Shown here in pieces: positions 44,062 through 51,942 of a DNA stretch of 64,000 bases. The translations under genes and the position numbers were made by a program. Position 1 is the stretch's first letter. The number at the start of each line of letters is the position of its first letter. Under the pieces are notes generated by a model. That model did no database searches. It was not told where the DNA came from and saw only the letters and a list, made by a program, of their open reading frames with translations. Source of the stretch: Deinococcus sp. AB2017081 (GTDB lineage Bacteria; Deinococcota; Deinococci; Deinococcales; Deinococcaceae); assembly GCF_034440735.1 (NCBI RefSeq), contig NZ_CP140100.1, positions 62,001 through 126,000 on the forward strand, given 5' to 3'.

Positions 44062-44823
44062 GTGAAGATTGCGACGGTGTTCAACCACGCCGGGGGAGCC
44101 GGCAAGACGTCCATGGTGCGCGATGTCGGCCACCAGCTCGCCACCCAGGGCCAGCGGGTGCTTCTGATCGACCTCGATCCTCAGGCATCCTTGACAAAGT
44201 GGCTCGGGGTCGAGCACGTCGATCTCTCGGAGACGGTCTACCCCGTGGCGCTGGAAGGCCAGGCCCTGCCCGCCCCCAGGTCGGTGCATGGGCTTCACCT
44301 GGTGCCGTCCCATATCAGCCTCTCTCTTGCAGAAGCACAGATCAGCGGTCAGATCGGCGCGGTGCTGACGTTGCGTCACGCCCTGGTTCAGCTGAAGGAC
44401 ACCTATGACGTCGTGCTGATCGACTCCCCACCCAGCCTGGGTCAACTGGCCGCGCTTGGGGCCCTGGCGGCCGACCACCTCATCGTCCCGGTGCTGACCC
44501 AGCAGAAGGGACTGGACGCCCTGCCGGGCCTCCAGAGTGCTCTGGAGCTCTACCACCGCCTGCGTCCTGAACTCAGCGTGGCGCTCTACGTCCCCACGAT
44601 GTATGAGGGTCGGCGATCCCACGACCGCGAGGTGCTCCAGGCCCTGCGCGACATCCTGCCGAACCTGTCACCACCCGTGCCGCTGCGTGGCGCCGTCTGG
44701 CTCGACTCCAGCAGTGCCGGCCAGCCCGTCGGTGTGTTTGCGGCCGGAAGTCCGGTGCACCGTGACGTGCAGGACTTGACCCGCTCTGTCATGGAGGCGC
44801 TGAACCTGGACGTGCCGGCATGA
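44062..44823 (+). CDS. parA: ParA-type partition ATPase
   Basis: A 253-residue P-loop ATPase: [20 protein letters not shown] carries the deviant Walker A motif, [16 protein letters not shown] the Walker A' strand, [17 protein letters not shown] the Walker B region. It moves ParB-bound plasmid copies over the nucleoid. The start is set at GTG 44062 because family homology begins exactly there; ATG 44035, adjacent to the palindrome, and an in-frame GTG at 43783 are alternatives. No good ribosome site is seen for any of them. It overlaps parB by 4 bp (ATGA). Confidence 0.9.
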   Translation: MKIATVFNHAGGAGKTSMVRDVGHQLATQGQRVLLIDLDPQASLTKWLGVEHVDLSETVYPVALEGQALPAPRSVHGLHLVPSHISLSLAEAQISGQIGAVLTLRHALVQLKDTYDVVLIDSPPSLGQLAALGALAADHLIVPVLTQQKGLDALPGLQSALELYHRLRPELSVALYVPTMYEGRRSHDREVLQALRDILPNLSPPVPLRGAVWLDSSSAGQPVGVFAAGSPVHRDVQDLTRSVMEALNLDVPA

Positions 44824-45695
44824 GCGGAAAGCGCAAGGGCCCGAATCTGGGCGGCCTGCTTGGTGCCTCTGCGGCGCTGCTCGCGGCCCCTGACCTTCCT
44901 GTCCGCACGCTTCCCGTCAGTGATCTCGCCCCCGGGCAAGGGCAACCACGCCGCGCCTTCCCGGCGACCGGCCTGGAGAGCCTGGCGGGAAGCATCCGCG
45001 AACACGGGGTGCTGCAGCCGCTGCTGGTGCGACCATCCGGGACGACCTATGAGATCGTCGCGGGAGAACGGCGCTGGCGGGCTGCCCAGCTCGCCGGACT
45101 GACCGAGGTACCGGTGGTCGTCCGCACCCTGAGCGATCACGAGGCCCGCATCATGGCCCTGATCGAGAACCTCCAGCGGGAGAACCTCAACGTGATCGAC
45201 GAGGTGGACGCCAAGCTGGATCTCGCGGCCGCCACCTTACACCTGGAACGGAATGAGGCCCGGTCGCGCCTGATCCGGCTGACCAAGGAAGCCGCGGGGG
45301 AGGAGGCCGCGGCCCTCGCTGCCGCCTTCGCGCCGCTGGGGGAGAGCTGGCTGTCGTTCGCCAAGAACAAGCTGCGGGTGCTCGGCTGGCCCGACGCGGT
45401 GCTGGACGCCCTCAGACGGGGCCTGCCCCTGACGGTCGCGTCTGTGATCGTAGCGGCGCCGGCAGAGCACATGCGCCGCCTGATCACCCTTGCAGAAGGC
45501 GGCGCCAGCCGCACGGAACTGAAACAGGAAGTCGAGCGCCTGGCGACCCCCGTGGAGCGGCCTGACCTGGCCGCGACGGCCGCACGCCGCCTCGGAAGCC
45601 GGCGGTTTCTGGGAGGACTGGACGAGGCGCAGCGCAAGGAGATGGATCGCTGGCTCGCCAAGATGCCCGCCTTCCTCCGGAATCACGTGGACTGA
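44820..45695 (+). CDS. parB: ParB-type partition protein
   Basis: A 291-residue ParB/Spo0J-family CTPase and DNA-binding protein. N-terminal nuclease-like CTPase domain: [51 protein letters not shown] (GERR motif) and [20 protein letters not shown] central HTH region follows ([20 protein letters not shown]) and a C-terminal dimerisation part. The centre is less typical than in chromosomal ParB, consistent with a plasmid system. Coupled to parA by an ATGA overlap. Confidence 0.9.
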   Translation: MSGKRKGPNLGGLLGASAALLAAPDLPVRTLPVSDLAPGQGQPRRAFPATGLESLAGSIREHGVLQPLLVRPSGTTYEIVAGERRWRAAQLAGLTEVPVVVRTLSDHEARIMALIENLQRENLNVIDEVDAKLDLAAATLHLERNEARSRLIRLTKEAAGEEAAALAAAFAPLGESWLSFAKNKLRVLGWPDAVLDALRRGLPLTVASVIVAAPAEHMRRLITLAEGGASRTELKQEVERLATPVERPDLAATAARRLGSRRFLGGLDEAQRKEMDRWLAKMPAFLRNHVD

Positions 45696-45801
45696 GGCTT
45701 GAGATGACGACGACGGATGTGGGAGGCGGCACCATGCCCCCTGAAGCCCTTCCGGTACCATGACGGTTCTGGCAACTTAACCTCATTGGGGCCGGAACAG
45801 C

Positions 45802-45836
45802 GCAGGAGGCGGCTTGATTCTCAAGCCGCCTCCTGC
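45802..45836 (-). terminator. Hairpin straddling the IS6 transposase stop codon
   Basis: GCAGGAGGCGGCTTGA and its exact complement (16-bp arms 45802-45817 and 45821-45836) flank a 3-nt loop; the stop codon TGA is the start of one arm's end. No U tract follows. The copy at 31395-31427 has the same hairpin with one G-C pair flipped to C-G on both arms. Likely terminator or translation-ending structure; a role in blocking incoming transcription is also possible. Confidence 0.55.
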
Positions 45837-46531
45837 AGTGCCTCTTTCCAGAGGCGTAGCGCTGCGGTTTGGTTGCGTCGTCGAAGGTCGGCGGGAACGG
45901 TCGTTCGGGTGGGGCGGTGAAGGTTCGAGACTCGGGCATGCAGGGCAAGGAATTCTTGCGTTCGCTGCCGTCGTTTGAAGCCCAGTTGGCTTCGCTCCTG
46001 TTGCCGTGTGGGTCGATGCGATTGTTCGACCAGATTGTTGCATCGGGCCGCAGACATGACCTGGACGTGCTCCACGGCGTGGAGCACGGGAAGTTCCCGA
46101 ATGGCCGCCCCATAGCTCCAGAGCTTGTCGGTGTGGATGACCTCCGGAACCTCGTACTCACCGAGCAGTCGCGTGAGGAAGGTTCGTGCGGCCGCCGTAT
46201 CCCGGTGGGGCTGGAGCAGGATGTCGAGGACGGCACCGTGCTCGTCGACGGCCCTCCAGAGCCAGTGCTTCTGTCCACCAACCTCGATGTACACCTCGTC
46301 CAGAAACCACCGGGAACCCCGACGGGGTTCCCGGTGGCGCAGTTCCTCAGTCAGGAGGGGGGCGAACTTGATGTTCCATTGCCGCAGCGTTTCGTGACTG
46401 ACCATGATTCCACGCTCGTGAAGCAGCTCCTGAACGTCACGCTGGCTGAGAGGGAACCGGTGGTAGAGCCGCAACGCGTAGCCGATGACGCTCAGGGGAA
46501 AACGGTGGCGGTATGGCTTCCGGTCACTCAC
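45821..46531 (-). CDS. IS6-family DDE transposase
   Basis: A 236-residue transposase, the usual IS6 length (IS26 TnpA is 234). HTH region LSQRDVQELLHERGIMVSHE; DDE core with SRWFLDEVYIEVGGQKHW (first Asp), PEVIHTDKLWSYGAAI (second Asp) and CNNLVEQSHRPTRQQERSQ (Glu). The start is a GTG 17 bp inside the right inverted repeat. The gene contains an internal 14-bp hairpin (46307-46337) at the RHREPRRGSRW codons and ends in a hairpin on its stop codon. All catalytic residues are present. Confidence 0.9.
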   Translation of the reverse strand: MSDRKPYRHRFPLSVIGYALRLYHRFPLSQRDVQELLHERGIMVSHETLRQWNIKFAPLLTEELRHREPRRGSRWFLDEVYIEVGGQKHWLWRAVDEHGAVLDILLQPHRDTAAARTFLTRLLGEYEVPEVIHTDKLWSYGAAIRELPVLHAVEHVQVMSAARCNNLVEQSHRPTRQQERSQLGFKRRQRTQEFLALHARVSNLHRPTRTTVPADLRRRNQTAALRLWKEALQEAA

Positions 46532-46721
46532 AGCTCACTACGCTACCGAGGTTAAGTTGCCAGAACCGTCGGAACAGTCTGGAGTGGTCGGGACGGCCCG
46601 CTGGCGCAGTCCGGGGGACGGGGTCGATCCGGCCACAGCGCGTACGAACCACCCGTCCGGGCCGGATCTCGATGCCCGATCACACCACGAAGCGGGCCGG
46701 CACCGGCTGATAGGCTGAGGC

Positions 46722-47939
46722 ATGCCGCGCAGGAGCACCTCGCCCGTCCGGTACGCGGTGGCAGCGTTCGACGCCCTGTCGGCCCACGTGGCGATTCTGG
46801 ATCAGCGCGGCACCGTGCTGGCCGTCAACCGGGCGTGGGAGGTCTTCGCGCAGCACAATGGCGGCAGCAACGACCTGGGAACGAACTATCTGGAGTTGTG
46901 CCGTCAGGTGCAGGGGCCGGATCAGGCCGATGCCCTCGCGGTCGCCACCGGGATCCAGCAGGTGATGCAGGGGGAGATCGAGTCCTTCGAATGGGAGTAC
47001 CCGTGCCATTCCCCCACCGAGCAGCGGTTTTTCGTGGCTCGCGTCACGCGCTTCGTCCAGGACGGGCAGACCTATGTGCTGGTCGCGCACGAGAACATCA
47101 CCCGTCGCAAGGTCGCGGAACTCGAGGTGCGCGACCTCAACCGGACGCTGGAAGCCCGGGTGCTCGCCCGCACCCAGGAACTGGAAGCCAGTCAGCGCAC
47201 GCTGCAGCAGCAGAACCGTGCGCTGGAGCTGAGCAACGACGACCTCAGCCAGTTCGCTGCGGTGGCGTCCCATGACCTGCAGGAACCGCTGCGCACCCTG
47301 AGCCTGCACGCGGACATGCTGCTGGAGCGGCACCTGGGACGGTCGATCGATGAGCGCGCCGAGCGGCACCTGCGGCACATCATTGTGCAGGCGGGCCGCG
47401 CCCGTCGCCTGGTGCAGGACATCCTGACCATGACCGAACTGTCCGTCACGCCGCCGATGGACGTGGTCAGAATGGACACCATGCTCCCGGAGGTGCTGGG
47501 GGCGCTGGACTGGCCGGCCTCCGCTCCGCCCGCGTGGGGTGACCTGCCTGCCGTCTGGGCCAATGCCGGTCAGATGCACCAGTTGCTGATGAACCTGCTG
47601 GGCAACGCCTTCAAATACAGCGAGGGGCATGACCTGTCCGTGACGATCCAGGGCGTCCGGTCGGGGGACACCGTGACGTTCGAGATCGCAGACGCCGGTC
47701 AGGGCATCCCGCAGGAACACCGCACGCACGTGTTCGAGCTGTTCCGCCGCCTGCACAACCGCACGCCGACCAGCGGCAACGGCATCGGCCTGACCGTGTG
47801 CAGCAAGATCATCGAGCGGCACGGCGGACGCATCTGGATCACCGGCAACCCCCGGGGCGGCACCACGGTTCACTTCACGCTGCCTGCAGCGCCCACGCCG
47901 GCCGGCGTCGCCCAGCCGTGGGCCGGGCACCGCGGCTGA
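46722..47939 (+). CDS. PAS-domain sensor histidine kinase
   Basis: A 405-residue kinase. PAS domain about residues 12-135 (LSAHVAILDQRGTVLAVNRA), coiled coil about 138-175, HisKA AAVASHDLQEPLRTLS with His184, HATPase with NLLGNAFKYSEG, DAGQGIPQEH and GNGIGLTVCSKII. The DLQEP variant is the form found in cyanobacterial-phytochrome-like kinases. The convergent receiver protein at 47981-48430 is the obvious phosphotransfer partner; their stops are 41 bp apart. Confidence 0.9.
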   Translation: MPRRSTSPVRYAVAAFDALSAHVAILDQRGTVLAVNRAWEVFAQHNGGSNDLGTNYLELCRQVQGPDQADALAVATGIQQVMQGEIESFEWEYPCHSPTEQRFFVARVTRFVQDGQTYVLVAHENITRRKVAELEVRDLNRTLEARVLARTQELEASQRTLQQQNRALELSNDDLSQFAAVASHDLQEPLRTLSLHADMLLERHLGRSIDERAERHLRHIIVQAGRARRLVQDILTMTELSVTPPMDVVRMDTMLPEVLGALDWPASAPPAWGDLPAVWANAGQMHQLLMNLLGNAFKYSEGHDLSVTIQGVRSGDTVTFEIADAGQGIPQEHRTHVFELFRRLHNRTPTSGNGIGLTVCSKIIERHGGRIWITGNPRGGTTVHFTLPAAPTPAGVAQPWAGHRG

Positions 47940-47960
47940 TTGGGACGCCGCGTCCGACCC

Positions 47961-47979
47961 CGCCGGAGCGGAGCCGGCG
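47961..47979. terminator. Weak bidirectional hairpin between convergent kinase and receiver genes
   Basis: CGCCGG-AGCGGAG-CCGGCG gives a 6-bp GC stem with a 7-nt loop midway between the two stop codons. No T run on either side, so it is only a possible terminator. Confidence 0.35.
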
Positions 47980-47980
47980 T

Positions 47981-48430
47981 TCAGTCGGCCAGCTGATCAA
48001 TGCGGGGCAGCACCACGGCCCCCCGCCAGTAATCGCTGACCCGCTGGATCAGGGCCTTGAGATCTGCGTATGAGGCCGGCTTCACGGCGTAGCCGCTGGC
48101 GAAGTTGTGATACGACCGCTGGACGTCCTTGATCCCGGCCGATGTCGACAGCACCAGCACCGGAATACTGCGGTGGCGGTCGTGGGCCTTGGCACGCTCC
48201 AGGAATTCGTGTCCGTTCATCACGGGCATGTTCAGGTCGAGGACGATGAGCTGCGGAGTGGCGACAGTCGGATCGGTCTCGCTCCGGGCCAGATAGTCGA
48301 GGGCCTCCTGACCGTTGAGCGCGCGCGTGATCCTGACCTCGGGGAAGTCCTCCCGGAAGACCTCTTCAAACAGTTCGGCGTCCGCCACCTCGTCGTCAAC
48401 GAGCAGCAGGTGAAAGGGCGTCATGGACAT
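47981..48430 (-). CDS. Receiver-only response regulator
   Basis: A 149-residue single REC domain (Rcp1-like). LLVDDEVADAELFEEVF holds the acidic pair, LIVLDLNMPVMNG the phospho-Asp65, VLVLSTSAG the switch Ser95/Thr96 and YAVKPASYADL the Lys117. There is no output domain, so it acts by protein contact or as phosphate relay. Partner of the kinase at 46722. Confidence 0.9.
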   Translation of the reverse strand: MSMTPFHLLLVDDEVADAELFEEVFREDFPEVRITRALNGQEALDYLARSETDPTVATPQLIVLDLNMPVMNGHEFLERAKAHDRHRSIPVLVLSTSAGIKDVQRSYHNFASGYAVKPASYADLKALIQRVSDYWRGAVVLPRIDQLAD

Positions 48431-48644
48431 CCCGGGCAGTCTATCAAGCCGCCGGAAGGTCGCGGGAGCGCCCGGTCTCCGCCTGCCGGCTTCCAGTCTG
48501 TCTCACTGGTGCGGGGTGGCGCAGGCGACCGGTGACGTCCCCGTTCATCCAGCGGACGTGGGCGGCCGGGACGGGCGGGCTCCGACGGTCGGCGATCCGG
48601 TTCCACCACAGCCGGGGGTACCGTGGCCAGCCCGTCCAGTGGCC

Positions 48645-48840
48645 CGACGATCAACGGCTGATGCGGCGCCGTGCCGGCCCGCACCCCACCGGCCGCCGCC
48701 AGGCTGGCACTGCCGACCCTCGGCGTGATGGCGCCCGCCGCGGACACGCCCGGCACCGTGGTCTGGTTCGCCGTGTCCGTCTCGATCAGGGGCCCCAGTG
48801 GGCCCTCCACCAGAGCACAGCACCCATCCAGCGCGGGCAC
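48645..48840 (-). pseudogene. C-terminal fragment of a thioredoxin-reductase-like FAD oxidoreductase
   Basis: The minus frame reads CALVEGPLGPLIETDTANQT, TVPGVSAAGAITPRVG and SLAAAGGVRAGTAPHQPLI, the end of pyridine-nucleotide-disulfide oxidoreductases (T-x-V-P-G-x-x-A-A-G-D). The conserved Asp after AAG is replaced and everything upstream (FAD and NADPH domains) is missing. A further unidentified frame (FSVDGPHAALVPEPTG, RATDDQRFVCGG) lies at 49010-49148 on the same strand. Confidence 0.6.
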
Positions 48841-48902
48841 ACGGGGAGCCGGCCGGTGCGCCGCGGCCGGAGACGATCACTCACAGCAGATGTCAGGGGA
48901 AT

Positions 48903-48993
48903 GGAAGTACCCTCAGTGCCTCTGAACCGAGCGGAGCGAGTCCCTGACACGGCAGCGGTTGGACGTGGAGCCCTGGGGCATCCGTTCCGCCCC
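48903..48993. repeat. Dispersed repeat, copy B
   Basis: Partner of 19301-19391; common blocks include CGAGCGGAGCGAG, ACGTGGA and GGGGCATC. It separates two gene fragments, which suggests that insertion of the repeat, or of a unit carrying it, helped break the genes. Confidence 0.6.
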
Positions 48994-49224
48994 GGGGCGG
49001 AAGTGCACACCGCGGTCAGACCGCCGCAGACGAACCGCTGGTCATCGGTGGCCCGTTCGAACAGCATCCAGCGGGCGTGCTCCGTCACGCCCCGCGACCC
49101 TGTCGGTTCCGGCACCAGCGCCGCGTGCGGCCCGTCCACGCTGAACACCCGTCATCCCGGCAGCCCACCGGGGGCACGCCCGCGCGATCGGTGGCCTTCA
49201 GGGACGCGCAGCACTTCGTCCAGC

Positions 49225-50637
49225 TCACGCCCGCGCGGTGCGGGCGGCGCGGTTCAGGGCGGCGTGGAGCACCGTGAGCAGATCCACGGCGTACTGATCG
49301 AGCCTGCCGCTGACCTTCGCGGCGGCCGCCTCCCGGGTGGCGGTCTTGATGTCCGGCTGTCCAGCGATCAGGCCGGCGCGCAGCAGGGCGTACTCGTTCA
49401 CGCTCAAACGCTCGCGCAGCAGGAACTGGAGCGTCTTCATGGCCGCCTCGACCTGGGCCTCGAGTGGGCCGTCGTCACTGGCGGCCTCGTCCAGGCTCGG
49501 CATGTAGGTTGGCGCGGCGCGGCGTTCCAGCGGCGGGATGACGCCCTCGGGTTCATCGGGATACTTCCCCTCGGTGTCCTTGATCACGTCGACCAGCAGG
49601 GCCGAGCGGCTGCGGGCCTTGTACCCGCGCGCCATCAGCTGGTGGAATTTCGCCAGCCGCGCCTGGACGTGCTCTTCACCCAGATCGGTGATCAGCTTGC
49701 GGGCGACGGCCGCGCTCACCTGCACCGCAGTCAGCGCCGCGACCAGCCCTGAGTCCGGCAGGCGCGGCTGCCCAGCAGCGAACGTGTAGGTCAGCAGTTG
49801 CTTGACGCCGCGGCCGGTGTACTCCGCGCCGCTGAGGTACTTGCGCTCGATCAGCTCGTCGTGGGCACTCTTGAGCTGGAGGCGCACACGGGTGGCCTTG
49901 CGCTCCAGGATCTTGCAGGCTTCGGCCCACTCGGTGACGCTCACCGTGAACTCCATCAGCGGCTCATCCGGGCTCAGCGGATTGTAGCGCCGCGCGTCGA
50001 TCAGGCGGTACAGCGCGCGTGTCAGGGGGCGCTCGAGGCTGGTCAGGAACTCGAGGTCGAGGGGCTTGGTGTAGCGCGCACGGATCGACGCGACGATCGG
50101 GTCGGCCAGGCGGATCGTGATGGCGCTGCTGCTCGACAGCTCCGTCTGGTCGCTGTCACTGGTGTATTCGAAGTCCGCCAGGTAGTTGAACGTCGCGGTC
50201 GTCCAGCGGCCGCGTCCATGGTCGCGCCACGCCTCCGAGGCCTTGTAGGTGGTGCTGCGCAACCGCAGTAACGTCTGATTGAGAATCTGGTAGTAGCGGC
50301 CCGAGGTGTCGAGGCCGGCCCGCGTCAGGATCTGGTACGGCGTCGTGTGGATGCGTCCGTCACCAAGTGCGCCGGCCTCCACGTAGAGATCCATCAGGGC
50401 GGTGGCAATGTCGCCGTCCAGGCCGTGCGGTACCCCGCCGACATCCGGGGAACCGATGCACGTCAGCTTGGCAGGTCGCCCGTCCACCTGAAAGTTCACG
50501 GTCCAGGTCGTGAAGTCGGCGGGGATGCGTTCCTGAATGCTGATCAGGCCCAGGCGCGCGACATTGGCTTCCTCCATGCGGGTCAGCTGCCCCACGGGCT
50601 TGGGAGCCTGCTTCTCCTGAGACTTTCTGCGCGCCAC
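49225..50637 (-). CDS. repA: Plasmid replication initiator RepA
   Basis: A 470-residue initiator of the type found on Deinococcus plasmids. N-terminal part: NVARLGLISIQERIPADFTT, GDIATALMDLYVEAGALGDG and YYQILNQTLLRLRSTTYKAS, a winged-helix arrangement; central LERPLTRALYRLIDARRYNP and EFTVSVTEWAEACKILERKA form a second winged helix. It binds the iterons and opens the origin. The GTG at 50637 is chosen because AGGAGG lies six bases upstream; open frame upstream to 50745 has no such site. The gene is transcribed away from the iteron array, which lies upstream and can serve in autoregulation. Confidence 0.85.
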   Translation of the reverse strand: MARRKSQEKQAPKPVGQLTRMEEANVARLGLISIQERIPADFTTWTVNFQVDGRPAKLTCIGSPDVGGVPHGLDGDIATALMDLYVEAGALGDGRIHTTPYQILTRAGLDTSGRYYQILNQTLLRLRSTTYKASEAWRDHGRGRWTTATFNYLADFEYTSDSDQTELSSSSAITIRLADPIVASIRARYTKPLDLEFLTSLERPLTRALYRLIDARRYNPLSPDEPLMEFTVSVTEWAEACKILERKATRVRLQLKSAHDELIERKYLSGAEYTGRGVKQLLTYTFAAGQPRLPDSGLVAALTAVQVSAAVARKLITDLGEEHVQARLAKFHQLMARGYKARSRSALLVDVIKDTEGKYPDEPEGVIPPLERRAAPTYMPSLDEAASDDGPLEAQVEAAMKTLQFLLRERLSVNEYALLRAGLIAGQPDIKTATREAAAAKVSGRLDQYAVDLLTVLHAALNRAARTARA

Positions 50638-50778
50638 CCTGGCCTCCTGTGTCTGAGACCAGATGATAGAGCACGCCCGCGCTTCCTGGAGGCGCATGCG
50701 CTCCCCTGTCAGCCCCCCGTGAACACCACTGGATGCGTCCAGCATGGCGAAGAGCCGCTACCATGAGGTCGTGGGGGG

Positions 50779-51384
50779 TATCGGACATCTCTGACCTTTC
50801 TGGCACCGGGCTATCGGACAGCTCTGACCTTGTGGACGCCAGAGGCGTTCACCTGTCCTCTCGCAGGAAACCCGAGCAGCGCAGGAATTGAGCCGACTCC
50901 AGGCACACCGGACGCCTACACGTCCCACGCTGGGGCGGTCGGCATGTCCAGCTCCGCACGGTATCGGACATCTCTGACCTTTTGGGATCGGCCGAGCTGG
51001 AACTGGAGGCCGCCAGGTATCGGACATCTCTGACCTTGACACGTGGGCCGTGTCTTTTCAGGCCCTCTGGGTGCGCAGATTCCCTGATCCCACCCGGGGT
51101 GACGGGTGTGCGCCCGCCTGGCGGTAGTCCCTATCGGACAGCTCTGACCTTTCGGGGGTCGAAGTATCGGTCATCTCTGACCTTTTGCCGACTGCACCCT
51201 CGGACAACTCTGACCTTCTGGCCCTCCGGGGACCGGACAGCTCTGACCTTTCGGGGGTCGAAGTATCGGTCATCTCTGACCTTTTGCCGACCGCACCCTC
51301 GGACAACTCTGACCTTCTGGCCCTCCGGGGACCGGACAGCTCTGACCTTTTGGGGGTCGAAGTATCGGTCATCTCTGACCTTTT
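50779..51384 (+). repeat. Iteron array of the replication origin (12 copies)
   Basis: Twelve direct copies of a 21-bp unit, consensus TATCGGACANCTCTGACCTT, start at 50779, 50812, 50962, 51018 and then at 51132, 51165, 51198, 51231, 51264, 51297, 51330 and 51363. The last eight are exactly 33 bp apart, about three helical turns, so a bound initiator would line up on one DNA face. Within them three unit variants (CGGACAG, CGGTCAT, CGGACAA) recur in order, giving a 99-bp super-repeat. Upstream of repA, as in iteron plasmids. Confidence 0.85.
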
Positions 51385-51424
51385 CGCCGAAAATGAGCGT
51401 CCAGCACGCGCCGTGCACCGCTCC

Positions 51425-51485
51425 TTGATGATGATTCATCAATGTATTTACAATCTTTTATCTCTCTAAAAGAATCAAACATCAT
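51425..51485. other. AT-rich block, probable DNA unwinding element of the origin
   Basis: About 60 bp of very AT-rich sequence (for example AATGTATTTACAATCTTTTA) in a high-GC replicon, starting 40 bp after the last iteron. Position and composition fit the duplex-opening region of an iteron origin. No perfect DnaA box was found; TTTTATCTC is the nearest. Confidence 0.65.
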
Positions 51486-51487
51486 GC

Positions 51488-51942
51488 CTGCCCTCACGAA
51501 CCTCCCGCGAACCGTGGACGACCCGCCGGTCAGGTGGTGGGGTGCCCACCGACGGTGAGGTGCGCCGTCATCTGCCCTCCCTGAGCGATGGCCCAGGGTG
51601 TGAGGCCTTCGCCGGGCGCGCGTGGTGCGGGTACGCGCAGGCGATCACCGGCGTACACCGTCGAGGAGCACCGCGGGCGCTCCCGCGCCATCCGGGCCAG
51701 GCTCGACCGGCAGACTGGAGGCCTGCCGGTGCCCTCTCTCGGTCACCGGGATTGGCAAGCAGACCCTCACGGACGTGATGCGGGCCAAGGTGCGCGCTGA
51801 GGCCTCCTGAACCTGCATGGCCACCGTCCGGTCGGAATCTCCGGTATGCCGAGCTGAGTGCTGCAACCTCAGCTCGGCGTATGAGATGTACGTGCCACAA
51901 CCCGTGACGTCCGCTCAGTCACCACATCCCTCACCACCGCAC
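51488..51942. other. Intergenic next to the origin, nothing recognised
   Basis: 455 bp. Overlapping short frames on both strands show no family features; one plus frame contains AYTVEEHRGRSRAIRARLDR and could be a relic. No repeats seen. Confidence 0.35.

Larger units (their letters stand above)
45762..46570 (-). mobile_element. Intact IS6-family insertion sequence
   Basis: 809 bp bounded by 23-bp perfect inverted repeats: GACGGTTCTGGCAACTTAAC followed by CTC at 45762-45784 and its exact complement at 46548-46570. One transposase gene fills the element. No 8-bp target duplication is visible at either of the possible boundaries (with or without the outer GAC/GTC), so it may have arrived by replicon fusion and resolution or lost the duplication. 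At least five decayed relatives lie in the window. Confidence 0.9.
48431..49224. other. Decayed region between receiver gene and repA
   Basis: 794 bp with no intact gene. It contains the oxidoreductase fragment at 48645-48840, the dispersed repeat copy B at 48903-48993 and an unidentified minus-strand fragment at 49010-49148. Confidence 0.5.

Noticed and set aside
46307..46337. Evidence of RNA covariation at the internal IS6 hairpin
   Set aside because: The second perfect version at 37580-37620 lies at a fusion of two inverted copies, where symmetry is automatic, and the third copy at about 43112 is degenerate, so covariation cannot be claimed.
45757..46576. 8-bp target duplication around the intact IS6 element
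   Set aside because: Flanks ACCATGAC and GTCGGAAC do not match as direct repeats under either boundary choice.
51058..51372. Minus-strand frame encoding a repetitive peptide (KRSEMTDTSTPERSELSG repeated)
   Set aside because: The repetition is explained by the 33-bp iterons, whose period is a multiple of three; no start signal and no conservation expected.
50779..51384. CRISPR-like array
   Set aside because: Units are 21 bp with 12-bp partly conserved intervals, lie next to repA and an AT-rich block, and have no cas genes; iterons explain them better.
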